Positions 24,069 to 37,435 are shown, numbered from the stretch's first letter. The stretch: DNA of 64,000 nt from Hemerocallis citrina (GCA_017893485.1 CM030367.1:84512853-84576852); one strand, 5' to 3'. Notes: generated by a model not told the origin, from the letters alone. Made by a program: numbers and translations.

Positions 24069-24411
24069 TAACTAAGGACAATTCTTTTTATTTCTTCTAA
24101 TAACTGTTTATTTTCTCTAGATTTTACTTGTAAAGATTCTAATTTTTCTTCTAGTACTTTTGGTTTGTCTACTTGCGTTGGGTGACTTTTAAATGCTAAG
24201 TTTTTCAAGACTAATGCTATTTTGGTGTTTAATATAATCTATTTTGTTTGATATATTTTTCAATATCTGATTCTTTTCTTTTAGCGTAGTAATAATTACT
24301 TCTAAATAATGAATTATTTTGTTTAACTCTTCTACTGGTCCTATATGTACGGTTTTTGAGGGGTCTATTTTATGGGCTCTGATACCAAAATAAATATCTA
24401 TGGTAAATAAT
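24069..24411 (-). other. Viral leader with degraded small frame and Met-tRNA primer site
   Basis: The minus strand 24374-24387 reads tggtatcagagccc, the conserved pararetrovirus primer site that defines the genome origin. Between it and 24068 there are only short, stop-broken frames that may be remains of the first small ORF. Confidence 0.7.
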
Positions 24412-24529
24412 CTAAAATTTTCTTCGTTTAAAAGATCTTAGATTCCTAGTATTGCTGTTAGGAAAATATTCTAAAATTTTATTCTTTTAAAAGATCTCAG
24501 ATTCCTAATATTGCTGTTAGGAAAATATT
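24412..24529. repeat. 59-bp tandem duplication upstream of the viral primer site
   Basis: Two adjacent 59-bp units (24412-24470, 24471-24529), each starting ctaaaatttt and ending gttaggaaaatatt, with a few differences. The position corresponds to viral intergenic DNA, where promoters lie. Confidence 0.85.
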
Positions 24530-24640
24530 CTTCTAAGGAGTTATAGATTTCTTTTTCTTCTTGTCTTAATATGTTTATTAATTCTTCTAATGATATTGTT
24601 TTTGTTTTTAAGTAATCAGCTATGTTGCCGTATCAAAGTG

Positions 24641-25024
24641 AAATTTTTAAAATGACCAACAAGATTATGGCAAAAATTAGATGAATTTTTTCAGTTTTTC
24701 AGTCGTTGTAATCCCCCCCCTCCCCCCCCCCCCCCCCCCTCTTTTTTTTTGAAAGACTTGTCTTCTCAGCTGTTGTGTGGTTCATTTGGAAATAAGAGGA
24801 TTTCACAAAGATACAACATCGTAAGCTTTTTTTTTTAAGTCCTTTAATGAGGCTGTCAGAATTCAAACTGCGAGAGTGCAAATGGAGGGTGAGAAGAAAA
24901 AATGAGCAAGTGATGGATAATTGGGGCATCCAGTAAGTCATATCAGACATATATAGCTATAAGGAGTTTCGGCCAATGAAATTATTTATTTACTTTTTAG
25001 CCTCTGCTTGAATACGGAGGTCAG
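24641..25024. other. Spacer with polypyrimidine run; no gene seen
   Basis: Holds a C-rich/T run at about 24711-24750. No coding or repeat structure was recognised otherwise. Confidence 0.6.
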
Positions 25025-25032
25025 TGGAGATA

Positions 25033-25421
25033 CAGGGCCGGCTCCGCCCTTGAGGCGGGTGAGGCGACCACCTCAGGTCTTCGGTGTTTTTACGATTTTA
25101 GGGGCCCCAAATTTGTAATTTCTTTATAAATATAAGCACGTATTTCGCGCGTAAAAAACTGTTATTAGGGGTCTCAAAAAATAATTATTTGAGCTTTTAA
25201 ATTTTTGTTAAAAATTGTTTTGGTTTAGGCTTGAAGACTTGAATTGAATTTGAGACTTTAAATTTCGGTGATTTAAAACAAATTTATATATTTTGCATAT
25301 TTTGCTTTCAACAATGTGCAAATTTTTTGTATACGTTTGTGTTTTTTTTTTTTTTTGTAGTGTATGCGGGGGCCCATTTCGGGAGTTAGCGTCGGGCCCC
25401 GAAAACTCAGGGCCGGCCCTG
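25033..25421. mobile_element. hAT-type MITE
   Basis: 389 bp with inverted ends (cagggccggct on the left, agggccggccctg on the right) and an 8-bp target duplication tggagata at 25025-25032 and 25422-25429. It has GGGCCCC near both ends and no ORF. The terminal sequence and 8-bp duplication fit non-autonomous hAT elements. Confidence 0.88.
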
Positions 25422-25429
25422 TGGAGATA

Positions 25430-25624
25430 GGTGGAAGTTAGTGGATGTGACTTGTTTACTTATAAGTATCTAAATTTTGGTCTATTTGGATCATATTATG
25501 GAGGTACGTTTTTTTTCCCACCTTAAATTTAAGATAAAATGTAGGTGACGATCGATATCTAAACTTCAATTTAATCTAATTTATTTTTTTGGCCAAAATG
25601 GAGGTATATATATGTAACATACAA
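25430..25624. other. AT-rich spacer; nothing recognised
   Basis: No frame, repeat or RNA gene was seen in this short interval. Confidence 0.5.
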
Positions 25625-25860
25625 GTTTTTTGTTTGAAAGGAAAGGTGAAATCTGGTCACCCTGTTACATTAATAAGAAATTAACGATACAAACCCAGAG
25701 AACTGAGCCAGACAGAAAATAAAACATACATGAAGCAACCTGACCCGTACAAACAACAAATCCCTCCAACAACCCTGGAGGGTGGGCCGACAAACAAGCT
25801 CGGTCCAGCTAAATTGTATGTACGTCAGTTTAACTTCGTACACTGCCTCCACGGCACGTG
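25625..25860 (-). mobile_element. Old 3' end of an L1-type LINE
   Basis: Shares a diverged series of blocks with the 3' ends of the LINEs at 37072 and 63627: aaggtgaaatctggtcaccc, ttaataagaaattaa, and an accctggagggtggg hairpin-like block. Orientation is minus. It is much older than the other two copies. Confidence 0.7.
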
Positions 25861-27460
25861 CATACCTACCTGAAACTAATCTGGCAGGCTTTTATCACCC
25901 GTCGATCCCTGCCTTCTCCTCGCTGGGGACCCCATCTTTGGGCCCAAGCCCCGCAAGATGAATTACGGCACAAGCACAGCAGCCGCACCCTCCCACCATC
26001 TCCACCACTCATCCTACAAACGCGCCAACAACTCCCACAACCGCTACCAAAGAGATCACCGTGAAGAGGATACCTTCACCTCTCTCACGATTGTGCTTTC
26101 TCCGACGATTTCTCACCAAGCTCACCCCACCAAAAGACCACGCTCCAAGAGAGAGCCGTGGAGAGGATACATTTACCTCTCTCACGTTCTTGCTCTCACA
26201 GGCGATTTCTTACCACACAGACTCATCTCGACTCTTACTCCCAAACCGAGGGAAGAAGCGATGTTGTTACGAGACAGTGGCTTAAGTTGGAGGATATTTA
26301 ATAGCCTGATAGTAGGCGCTGTGAAGACTGCCCGGCGACATCGTTGGACACCCCAGAAGTTGAAACAAGTGAGCGCACAACATGGAGAAACCCCATCTTT
26401 GGGCCCAAGCCCCACAATCATGCAAACATCACACTCCCCATCTCTTACAGCAAATCTTCCCCACCGCAGGTGTATCTAGGACTCCCCACCGTGGGAGCTC
26501 TCCACCTTCAAAGTCGGGAAGCAATGTGAGGCGCAGGGGGGGTGGGCGCACCTTGCCATCGTCCAGATCTGAGGCGATCGCGACCAAAGGTGCGAGAGGA
26601 TGCTCTGGCGCGATGAAGACGTCACTCCGCGACCTAAGGAGACACGACCAACATCCACGATAGGCGCGTCGACACACTCTGCAGTCGAAGTGCGGCGCGC
26701 ACTGTTGGATGAACCCAGCGATCTATGTGAGAGGGGGGGGGGGGGGGCACCAGTCCGTGGACGTCGCACATCATGGAGGGATCCCATCTCGGGCCCAAGC
26801 CCCACAATCGTGCGATACAACACATTCCACACCTCTCACACCAAAACCAACACCAACACTGCGCCAACATCAACACTTGATCTGAGCACCTGTCGTCGGG
26901 GGGGGGGGGACCAGTCGACCAGATCTGAAATGGATCTGGACGGTCGCCGTCGTCGGCTCACAGCGCTGCTCATGGCGCCGATGATCAAGAGGGTCACAGA
27001 TCTGAGGGTGGTCGTGTCGGATCGACGCTTGGTCGTCGTCTCGACAGCACGGGTCGACGGCAGGGAGGCTAGAGAGGCGCTTCAGCGACGGAGGCGCGTT
27101 GGCGCAGAGGCGGAGGCACGGGTCGGCGAAGGCGCGTTGGCGTAGGGAAGCGGGCGCACTGGGAAGCGAAGGCGCAGAAACGTCGTCGACGGCTAGGAAG
27201 CGTAGGCGACGAGGTGCGCTAGCGCAGAAACGGAGGCACGGGACAACGGCGGAGCGCTGGCCCAGAGACGGCGGCGCACTGGCAGAGCGATGGCGGATCG
27301 ATGGCGCAGACCGCGCCGGTAGAGCTTGGGCGGAGCGACGGCGCAGAGCGCTCTAAACCACTTCGGGGGTTATCTAAGGGAGGAGAGCGAGGGGAGGTAG
27401 GAACGACGGGTGGGCGACGGGGCGGCGGCGGCGAGCCCTAGTCGCCGCCCCATTAAACAT
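25861..27460. repeat. GC-rich block with diverged direct repeats, origin unknown
   Basis: Strikingly GC-rich compared with its surroundings. A block around tttgggcccaagccc recurs near 25935, 26398 and (slightly changed) 26786, spacing 460 and 390 bp. From about 27040 to 27350 there is a degenerate array of short ggcgcagaaacggaggcac-like units. Several long frames exist on both strands (for example 25958-26479 plus), but composition explains them and no domain is recognisable. It sits directly beyond a LINE tail and might be its diverged upstream part; this is not established. Confidence 0.5.
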
Positions 27461-28103
27461 CTATTTTCTCTATTTTTATGTAACATACAAGTTGTAAACC
27501 TCTATCTTCACTTGAATGTTATATGTAGATATCTTAGCTTTGTATCCAAACATGTCCTGAAAGAAAAATGATGAGTTCAAAGATGGGAAACAGCACGGGC
27601 TTCAGTTCTTCCCTGCCCTTCTCGGGATTTATATCGACTTTAGCCATGGAGGGTAATATTTCAAATTTCAATCCCATCACAGTATATACGTTGATTGGTG
27701 GGGACACTTTTCATCACGTGGCATGCGAACACCCGTGTGAACCGCTGGTGTAACCATCTGATCTCGGCATGCTTCTCTGTCTCTCTGGGGTTCACATTAA
27801 ATCTATGTTGTTGCTCGTATGATATTTTTGCAATTTCTCATTTACTATTGTAAGTTACTAGTTAATTACAATTTGAATAGTTAATCCAATTTATTTACTA
27901 TTGTAATTTGTATGTTACTACGTAGTTAATTACAATTTGAATAGTTAATCCCTAAAACATTCTGCTACCTGATATTTGAAACTAGCAGAGAATTGATCTA
28001 AATTTCCTGAAACATGTGAGCAGCTGGATAGACACCCTAGACAAGTACTGTAACCAAGTCCAAACAAACACAACATACAGTGACTGATATATATAATATA
28101 TAG
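27461..28103. other. Intergenic; short tandem duplication
   Basis: A 61-codon plus frame (27568-27753) shows no recognisable features. At about 27838-27953 a ~55-bp segment containing gttaattacaatttgaatag is present twice. Nothing else was recognised. Confidence 0.5.
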
Positions 28104-28437
28104 GGGCCCTCGGTTCAGCACTACTTTCGTGAGCACTCACCCTTCCGGCCATTGCATGGATGATCCAAACCGTTCACATTGATCAACACATTTAAATTAG
28201 TCTAAATATGTAAAATCAAGTCATTTGAAATTCATTTGCCCATCCATTATGTCATTATAAAAAAAATGATATTCAGCCATACAATTTTTGTAGAACTTCG
28301 ATGAATGAACAAATGAATTTCAAATGACTTGATTTTACATATTTAGATTAATGTAGACGTTTAGATCAATGTGAAACGGTTTGGATCATCCATACGATGG
28401 CTAGAAGGGTGAGTGCTCACGGAAAGGAGTGCTCAAT
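28104..28437. mobile_element. Foldback MITE, family A
   Basis: Almost the whole segment is an inverted repeat: ttcagcactactttcgtgag on the left pairs with ctcacggaaaggagtgctcaa on the right, and the arms continue through gatgatccaaaccg and aaatgtaaaatcaagtcattt-like sequence. There is no coding capacity. Confidence 0.8.
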
Positions 28438-28441
28438 TCTA

Positions 28442-29424
<983 letters not shown>

Positions 29425-29452
29425 TATATAAAATAGAACACAAAGAAAGCTA

Positions 29453-29551
29453 TCAAGTGGCTCATCTTCAATCCCCTCAAAATCAAAGGTCCAAATCTAA
29501 CCTCATAAAACACATTCCCCCAAATTTCGAACCCCAAAACTCAAATTCAAA

Positions 29552-29591
<40 letters not shown>

Positions 29592-30005
29592 ATTTCAAAC
29601 CCCAAAACAACTCATTTATTTATTTAACTATTTATCCCTCTCTCTATCTCGTTCTCTTTCTATTTACTCAGAAGTTTAGATTTTCAGATTTCAGGTTTGT
29701 AAATTTTTTGATTTTTTTATATTTTTTTTATTGTTCATGTTATATTGAAAATAGTAAATATCTCTTCAATAGTTAAATTTTATCATTTTTCATCCTTAAA
29801 GTTCTAAGAAGTTGGATTTTATACCCTCATTTATAATTATTTTTCAACATATACTAATGGAAATATGGACTTTTATTTACAACTAATTATTGTCATACTA
29901 TTCAAACTTGAGCTACATAATTGTTGTTTTACTGTTTACAAAGATTTTTATATGCTGTATCGTTCCGAAGACGTGCCTACGGCACGTGCCCACGGGCAAA
30001 TCTAG
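29453..30005 (+). mobile_element. Non-autonomous Helitron 2
   Basis: Begins TCAAGTGGCTCATC after an A, and ends cacgtgcccacgggcaaat then CTAG before T. It shares both ends and the ~170-bp 3' region with Helitron 1. It includes a long poly-C run at 29547-29589. Confidence 0.82.
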
Positions 30006-30967
30006 TATATATATTATATATATTGATTGGAGATATTTTACTGAATTGGATTCAGATCCATTTCTAATTAATTCCGGAAAGCATGAGAGAAAAGTCACTG
30101 CACAAAGCTTTATTTAAACCAAAGAGAATATCTTGAAAGCTCAATTACTTTTGGCTGATCACTCCAACCCCATCTGAAACAAATTGAGATTAAACTAGTG
30201 TTTATCAAGAGTAATGGAAAGAGATATGAGGACTTTTGAGCATGAGGACAAGAGAATCACAGGCCGAGTTTGGTCCCCATGCCGGATACCTCCACTTACT
30301 TTCTTCTGCATTCGAATTTCTTCCATTTTACAGCTCTTCTCCTACATTCCATTTCCACCCAAAAGCTGATTAGCCCACCATTCATCATGGATTCCAGTCT
30401 GTTCATCACCATCACTCACTAACACACACATTAGGAAAAAGAAATCGTATACGTGCATGAACATAAAATCCTATACGTACGAGCTTGCTTTGATATTTGT
30501 ATCCCTCGATTCCCTGTGACCTCGTGATCTTCGTCATGATTGCGAGTTTCAGTGAATTAACAAGAACATTGACACTGAATTTTGTGTATTTCTTTTCTTT
30601 CATTTCAATTAACTTCAGTGTAGACCAACAGAAAAATATTAGAATGTGCTCTTTAAACTCAAATTATGTAGAACCGAAATGAACTTTTTTTTTTTTTCCT
30701 CCTAAGAAGAACTTCAAAAAATATGATTGTAAAACCTATGTAAAAGGCAACTTTGTAGCGTCTAACATTTTTCCATAAGTACCCTATTGGTCTTTCAAAG
30801 TTGAGTATAAATAACGTACACACAAATTAATATACTTTTTCAATAAGCTCACAACGGAAGTCTTAAAACCAGAGTCAAATAACGCAACAAAACACTCAAT
30901 TCACCTGAGAAAAAAAGATTACATAGGATGATGATGAGCACAAAAAGTATATAAACAAAGTAACTAT
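30006..30967. other. Intergenic; no gene supported
   Basis: Only short frames (60-75 codons). On the minus strand 30230-30430 a short run of plausible protein-like sequence exists but is broken by stops and cannot be assigned. Confidence 0.4.
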
Positions 30968-32110
30968 TCAATACTAGATCTCTAATATTACTAGTAATCT
31001 GCACGTGCATTGCACGTTCTAATTAATTTTTTATATACTATAATAATAAGACGTAATTTGGCCCCGAACATGAGACATCCATTTACTCATCACATACTCT
31101 TTACAAATCTCTAATATTATAATGGGAGAATGCCTTAGTGTCAATCTATCACCTTATGTGCATTGCATGTGCAACTCCAAATCTCTCATCATACACCTTC
31201 AGGCTAGTAATTTACACGTGCGATGCACGTTTTAATAATTTTAAAAAATAAAAATAAAAACTGACTTAGAGAGGATTTGAACCAGAAACCACCTTTATAT
31301 TAGTTATGTACGTACGTTGCACATGTTGGTAGAATGACAAAATGACAAATGACACTAAGGCCTTCTCCCATTATAATATTAGAGATAATGGGAGAAGGCC
31401 TTAGCGTTATTTATCAATCTATCAACACGTGTGACGCACGTATATAACTTATATAAATGAGGTTTCAGGTTTGAGTTCTTACACGTCAGAGTTTTTATTT
31501 TTAATTTTTTTTATTAAGATGTGTATTGTCTGTGCATAACTAATATAAAAGAAGTCTTAGGTTTGAGTCCTCACTACGTTGAATTTATAGTTTAAAAAAT
31601 ATATATTTATTAAGACGTACATCACACGTGTAAATTACTAGTGTGCCTTAGTGTGCCTTAATCGGTGTGCCCCTTATAAAAACGGACCCTTCGATCTTAA
31701 AGAGATATTGCAAGAACGCATCTTATAGAGCACATTAATTAAACTAGTAATATGCACGTGCTTTGCACGTTCTAATAAATATATTTTTAAAAGTAAATAC
31801 TAAGATGTAATCTGGCATCGAACTGAAGATCTCTCTTTACTCATCACACACTCTTTACAAATTACATCTAGTGGCACCAACTTTTATTTTATATGAATGA
31901 TGCTTTTGTAAATAATTATGTCGTAAATAAATTTGAATTTTGAGGGTATTATGGTAACTAACAACAATTGAGTAAATGAATGGTTAATATAACTCTCACT
32001 TAAAGATGAATGGTTGAGATTAGATAATTGAATGAATATCTACAAATTACAGATTGTGTACAAATAACAACTTCAACTCTTCTATTATAATATTAGAGAT
32101 CAGAGACACT
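30968..32110. repeat. Cluster of short nested repeats with tctctaatatta ends
   Basis: The motif tctctaatattataat and its complement attataatattagaga recur near 30975, 31110, 31365 and 32085. Segments with ctagtaatNtgcacgtgcNttgcacgtt recur at about 30983 and 31744, and gatgcacgttttaataatttt at 31217 and again at 62570. The whole looks like overlapping non-autonomous elements, MITE- or Helitron-like, rather than one unit. Confidence 0.5.
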
Positions 32111-32140
32111 GAAAACACCAAACTTAAGCAAATACTTTCC

Positions 32141-32425
32141 GATTTTTCCCCAAAATAGGCCACTTTTTCAAACTAATTTCCAAAATAGACCACTTTCGAA
32201 ACTAATTCCCAAAATAGACCGCGCGCAGTTCCCAACTGCGTCCTATTCTATTTTTTTGACGTAGTTGGCAACTGTGGTCTAAGTATATGCCACAATAATC
32301 CAACTCCAACAATTGTATCAAAATAGTGTTAAGGACAAAACTATGTTCATCTTATACCGCAGTTGACAATTGCGTTGTTGATTGCACTAAGCATGTAGTT
32401 CCCAACTATATTCCTAATTCAATCC
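32141..32425 (+). repeat. Left TIR of the MULE
   Basis: Matches the reverse complement of 52967-53251 throughout, including the short palindromes cgcagttcccaactgcg (about 32224) and gcagttgacaattgc (about 32375) and the line agtgttaaggacaaaactatg. By position it includes the MURA promoter. Confidence 0.9.
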
Positions 32426-32981
32426 CCTTCACCCCACTTAATTGAGTCTTTGAACTGCATTTAACTGTGGCTAACTGAGCCGCAGTTGGCTACTGCAGTT
32501 TCAATATTATTTAGAACGCAGTTCACAACTGTGTGTTTATTTAAATCCTCTTTAAAACTCCAGAAATCCACTATTCTTATAACTTCATCATTTTCCCTAT
32601 TTCACTACTTCTACTCCGAAACCCATCGAAACCCAAACTCTTTAAAAACCCAATTACCATAATCTATCTCATCCCCCTCTCTAAAATCTCTTCCTAATTA
32701 ACTATTCAACCTTCAATCCCCAAATCTCCAAGTCCCTAAACCTTAATTTCCCTATTTGTCAACCAAATCTCAAAATCTAACTACCCACATTGTTCGGCAA
32801 CAATACTTCCAACGATTAGCACCATCCTTGGGAAACTGCGACATCATCTGTGGCGTCATTGAAGTGTCTAACACTGGGGTTTTTTGTAAGGTATTTGTAC
32901 AATCGTAGAAACTTTATTTTTTGTTTTTTATTATTGTTTTCTCAGTTAATGACTCGCATATTCGTCCATTTACGTGTAGGT

Positions 32982-35820
32982 ATGGATCAGAAAATTCCTA
33001 TTTTGTTATATTATGGGGGAGAAATAATTTGAGACCCTAAATTAGGAGTTTGTTATAGTGATGTTGAACCGAAATTTGTTTGGGCTCCGTGTAATATTAC
33101 AAAGCACGAACTCGTAGATAAGGTGTATGAAATTACTAACTGGGATAATATTGAATGGAATGTTAAAATCCGAGCTCGATATGCAGCTAGAAAAGGAGAG
33201 TCACAATATTTCATGGTGGTGCCTATAGTCAATGAGGACGCTATTGCTTCTATGATTGCAAGAACAGTTGATCTGAACTATAGTTGGACTTCATTGGAGT
33301 TATACGTTGACAAAGTAAGGAATCGCATTAGTCCGTCACATGTTAATCGTATACCAAGCCTATCACATGAAGTGCCTACTCATGAAACGAGTCCCCATCC
33401 GAATCCTTCACTACATGAAAGAGGGTCGCCTAGAGAAGATAATCCAGTTTTCACAAGTCCAGTTTCTGGAAATTCACCCTTACACGACTTGCAAGGGTTG
33501 AATTCAGACTTTATCCGCAATCTTTGTTGATAAGGAAACAATCTTCAAAACTTCAATAATGCTACGGTTAACAATGAGTTGATAGATGATGAAGAAATTG
33601 AAGAGGAGGATATACATGTAAATGTGGAGAAATATGAGGAAGGTGATCATTTTGAAGATAACGTTAATGATGGTGATGGTGTGGAAACGGGAGCCAATGT
33701 TCCACCCCCGCCCCCTCCTCCTAAATTCATGAGGCCAATTGTTCCTGAATTTGAGTCTAGTGAAGGGGGTGTTAATGCTCGGGTTCAACAAAATCATGAA
33801 TCATGTGGATCATCAGAGATCGGATTGTTGTACGTTGGAAAAAAGTTTGAAAGCAAAGATCATATTTAACATGCGGTGAAGATGTTCTCTATTAAGGAAA
33901 AATGAGAATTTGTAGTTGTGAAATCGAACAAAAAGTGTTATGTCGTTTAATGTAAATTCCATGCAAAGATAAATCCAAATGATGGTACGTCACAAAATTC
34001 CGAAGGCGGAGCCGAGGCAGTTTGTCCATGGCAACTACATGCGTGTATCCCAAAAGGACAGACATACTTTATTGTGAAGAAGTTAGGAGAGGCACATATA
34101 TGTATCAATCCTACATTAAGTCGGGATCACACCAAAGTTGATTTAGAGCTAGTTTCTAATATAATCTTGAATGTTGTTAAGGAACAGTTAGGAACAACAC
34201 CGAGAGTCATAATTGAGATTATTTTACGAAAATGTAATCATAAGATTTCTTATAAGAAAGCTTGGATTGCAAAACAGAGAGCTATTAAGAAATTGTTTGG
34301 AGGGTTCGATGAAGCATATACGAAGTTGTCTACCCTTTTAGCAGCAATACAAGCCTCTAATCCTGGAACTTACGTGCATTGGGATAAGATTCCTTCCGCC
34401 TGGTGAAGAAACATTTAAAGGAGCCTTCTGGGCATTTACTGCTTCGATTGAATGTCTTAAGTCCTGTCGACCGGTGATTAGTATAGATGGAACCCATTTG
34501 TATGGAAAATAAAAGGATGTTTGTTAATTGTGGTTGCAATTGATGCAAATAACAGGTTATTTCTATTTGCTTTTGCAACAGTAGATGGAGAGAGTATAGA
34601 GAGTTGGACTTGGTTCATGAGCTGTAATCGATATTATGTGACCAGTCACCAAGAATTATGTATTATTGTTGATCGTCACGCGGGTATCTTATCGGTGATG
34701 GAGCTTCAAAACGGATCATGGAATGAGCCACATGCATATCATAGATATTGTATGCGACATTTTTCAACAAATTTCTACACCAAATTCGATAGCATGGCAT
34801 TGATGAAGAAGTTGAAAGTTGTTACGTGTCAGAATCAACCAAAAAAGTTTAACACACAATTGGGAGAGATTGAAAAAGTTCAACTCGAGGCAGTCGATTG
34901 GCTAAAGGCAAAACCGGTCCAGAAGTGAGCACTAGCTGCAGATGGAGGGTGTCGATATGGTGTAATGACCACAAATGCATCAGAAATATTCAATTACGTT
35001 TTAAAAGGTGTTCGTAGTTTGCCCGTAACAGCAATTGTCGAGATGATTTTTTACCGTCTCAATTCATACTTTACCGACGCGTCGTCTGGAGGCACAAAAA
35101 CTGATACGTGAAGGAAAGGTTTGGGCTCCAAGAGTTCAAGAACTAATCGATGAACGGCGTGATAGAGCCAATTTGCATGAAGCTATAATGTTCCATCATA
35201 ATCCGGACGTATTTCAAGTCAAAACAGGTGTTCGACTTGTTGGCACAAAAAGGAAGGGTGGAAAAAGACAGATTGTTGATTTGGGTGCGCGTACATGTAC
35301 ATGTCAAAAATTTCAGCTTTATCATCTACCTTGTTCACATGTATTGGCTGCATGTGCTTCTCGGAAACTTGATTGTCGTCCATATATTGATTCATTCTAC
35401 TCCTTGGCATCCTTAGCAGCTACATGGACGCCCAACTTTCATCCTATGAAAGACCAAGCGTACTGGCCTATTTAAATTGGTCTCAAACTAATAGCTGATG
35501 CGAGACTCAGAAGATGTCGGAAAGGGCGCCCGAAAAGTACATAAATTCGCAATGACATGGATGTGGGAACAAGCTCCAGGAGTAGTCTTGCTTGCAGTAA
35601 ATGTCATCAAAGAGGACACAATAGGCGCAGTTGTAATATTGATATGCCATCCGGTACTACTACTAGTGGGTCACGGGTAACTCATTTAAACTTATTTCAA
35701 TTTCTCATTTTTGATTGCATTTATATGTGAATTTGTTTTAACCATTTACGCATATATTACAGAGTGAGTCTAGTGGTGTTTCTGTAACCAGTCCCGCATA
35801 TGGTCGAGCACGAGGTTGAA
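32982..35820 (+). pseudogene. MURA transposase (DDE, SWIM zinc finger), decayed
   Basis: ATG at 32982 (MDQKIPILLYYGGEI), just after an intron acceptor tacgtgtag. A stop follows at 33030 in a context where related proteins continue. Recognisable parts: N-terminal region with VPIVNEDAI (33123-33530), an acidic spacer with a poly-Pro run, the MULE transposase domain with ISIDGTHLYG (first Asp at 34486) and IIVDRHAGIL (second Asp at 34671) followed by YHRYCMRHF, and a SWIM finger CTCQKFQLYHLPCSHVLAAC (about 35290-35355). A CCHC knuckle CSKCHQRGHNRRSC follows, then a GT-AG intron (35679-35762) and the end GRARG. At least six stops or shifts are present. In working copies it cuts and inserts the element. 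Confidence 0.88.
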
Positions 35821-36130
35821 CTAGACGACCCCCCCCCCCCCCCCCCCCCCCCCCCATGGTGACGACAGGGATTCACTAACTTAATCAATGTCCTCAATTC
35901 ATGCAAGGATATTGTAGTTTGCAATATTTTCTATTTTAGTTTTCATGTTGTAATATATAAAACAATGTTGCAAAACAAGTATGCAGAAATGGTTGTAGTT
36001 TGCTTGTTTGGCATCTGTGTTAGCAATATTTTGTATTTGGAAATGTTTGCCAAGTTGTAGGATGGCGATGATCGGATGTAGTTGGTTGTTTTGGTTGTTT
36101 GGCAACTAGCTGGTTATGAACTCATTACAT
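35821..36130 (+). other. 3' region of MURA
   Basis: Starts with a poly-C run (35829-35855), followed by AT-rich sequence without a gene. It leads into the palindrome array. Confidence 0.6.
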
Positions 36131-36240
36131 CGCAGTTTCCAACTGTGCTAAAGTTAATACAAGGAGTGCAGTTGGCAACTGCGACTATCAACTCTCCAGG
36201 TTTTTAGAGAGTTGGCAACTCTCTGGAAAATTGGTTGTAA
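36131..36240. repeat. Left part of the central palindrome array of the MULE
   Basis: Contains cgcagtttccaactgtg, gtgcagttggcaactgcg and agagagttggcaactctct in the unit order seen again from 48086. The array is cut here by the LTR inserted at 36246; the target copy ctttg is at 36241-36245. Confidence 0.85.
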
Positions 36241-36245
36241 CTTTG

Positions 36246-36787
36246 TGTAACACCCCGCAAAATTTGAAATTATAATTTTGCCCTCGTGTGTTACGCACGT
36301 GTATTTTGTAATGTGTTTTCACAACGTATTTTGATTAACCGACCATTTATACATTTTTCGTACATTCTATCCTATTTGGGTTAACTAAAATATTGAATTT
36401 CAATCTCTGGGTTTTACGTGCTTTTTACATGTTTTCAATGCACGTATTAATTTCATATTTTTCCGCCGCTACGGGATGATAATTTATGGGTTCCAATTAT
36501 TTATTTTATGTTTTCAAATCTATTTTTTTTTTATAAAACGGAAATTCATTTCCCCTATTTTTGATTAAGATAATTTTGTACGTACAATGCATGTGTTTCT
36601 ACGTGCAGTGATTTCATCATGAAATACATAATATTAGTAAATATATTTTTCTTATATTGTTTTCGATTATATTTAATATTTTTTCATTGATAAAGTCTAT
36701 TTTCGCATTTTGATATTTTACGTGCGATGCACGTGTTTTCGGCGAACGTATTTTGGTATTCTTTTCAAAATAAATTTCGGAGTGTGT
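36246..36787. repeat. Extra LTR-like head segment
   Basis: Opens with tgtaacaccccgcaaaatttg and runs to cggagtgtg, where a second tgtaacaccccgtaattt begins. No 5-bp duplication surrounds the inner head, so it is not simply a separate later insertion. It contains repeated cacgtgtNtt-type sequence. Confidence 0.55.
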
Positions 36788-37435
36788 GTAACACCCCGTA
36801 ATTTAAAGAACTAATATAATGGTAGTAGTATGTATATATTATATAGTGTATAGTGTATATATAGTTGACTTATATAAATGGCAAACTAGTAATAATGTAT
36901 ACATATTATACAGCGTATGTATATTATTGTATATATAGTTAATATATATAAATATGTGTTCTGATATGATGAATGTATAAAAAAAATGAATTTGTGTATA
37001 GTGTGGTAAGTGTGTGTTCGGTTTTGAAGTGAGAGGGCCCACACGGTAAGGACCAAAATAACAAGGTATGGTTTTTTTTTGAGGTAAAAGGTGAAATAAG
37101 GCCACCCTATTTCATTAATAAGAAGTTAATAAAACAACTCTGGCGTACTGGGGGAGAACCACAGTACAAAAACAAAAGTACAATGCAGGAATAAAAAGAA
37201 CGAAAACAAACATACACCCCCAACAAACCCTGGGGGGTGGGTCTAATTACTAAAACATCAAGCAACTAGAGAGTCCAGTAGGTTAAAGCAAAAGCTGGTA
37301 TAAGCACTGTCAAGACTGGTGAAGCCAGTCCCCTCAGTCCAGTGTCGGCCCGATCTCTACCTCCTCATCATCAAACTCCTCTACCTGGAATACTCTGGCT
37401 ATCCATTCTCTTGCCCCCGTGGCTGTAGCTATAGC

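Larger units (their letters stand above)
21467..24640 (-). mobile_element. Endogenous pararetrovirus (Caulimoviridae), 5' portion only
   Basis: On the minus strand, in viral order: a Met-tRNA primer site (24374-24387), a leader with degraded small frames, a small ORF (23781-24068), then a polyprotein start with movement protein and coat protein. Sequence ends right after the coat-protein zinc knuckle; no protease, RT or RNase H follows. The layout resembles badnavirus-like genomes with two small ORFs ahead of the polyprotein, but I cannot assign a genus. It is a truncated fossil and cannot encode a virus. Confidence 0.82.

Noticed and set aside
26911..26922. Single accagtcgacca outside the retrotransposons, and gagtcgactg at 40434 in the LINE
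   Set aside because: Isolated and unpaired; consistent with chance occurrence of a SalI-type hexamer.
25958..27356. Overlapping frames up to 181 codons
   Set aside because: The high GC content gives few stops; frames overlap on both strands and show no domain, leader or splice logic.
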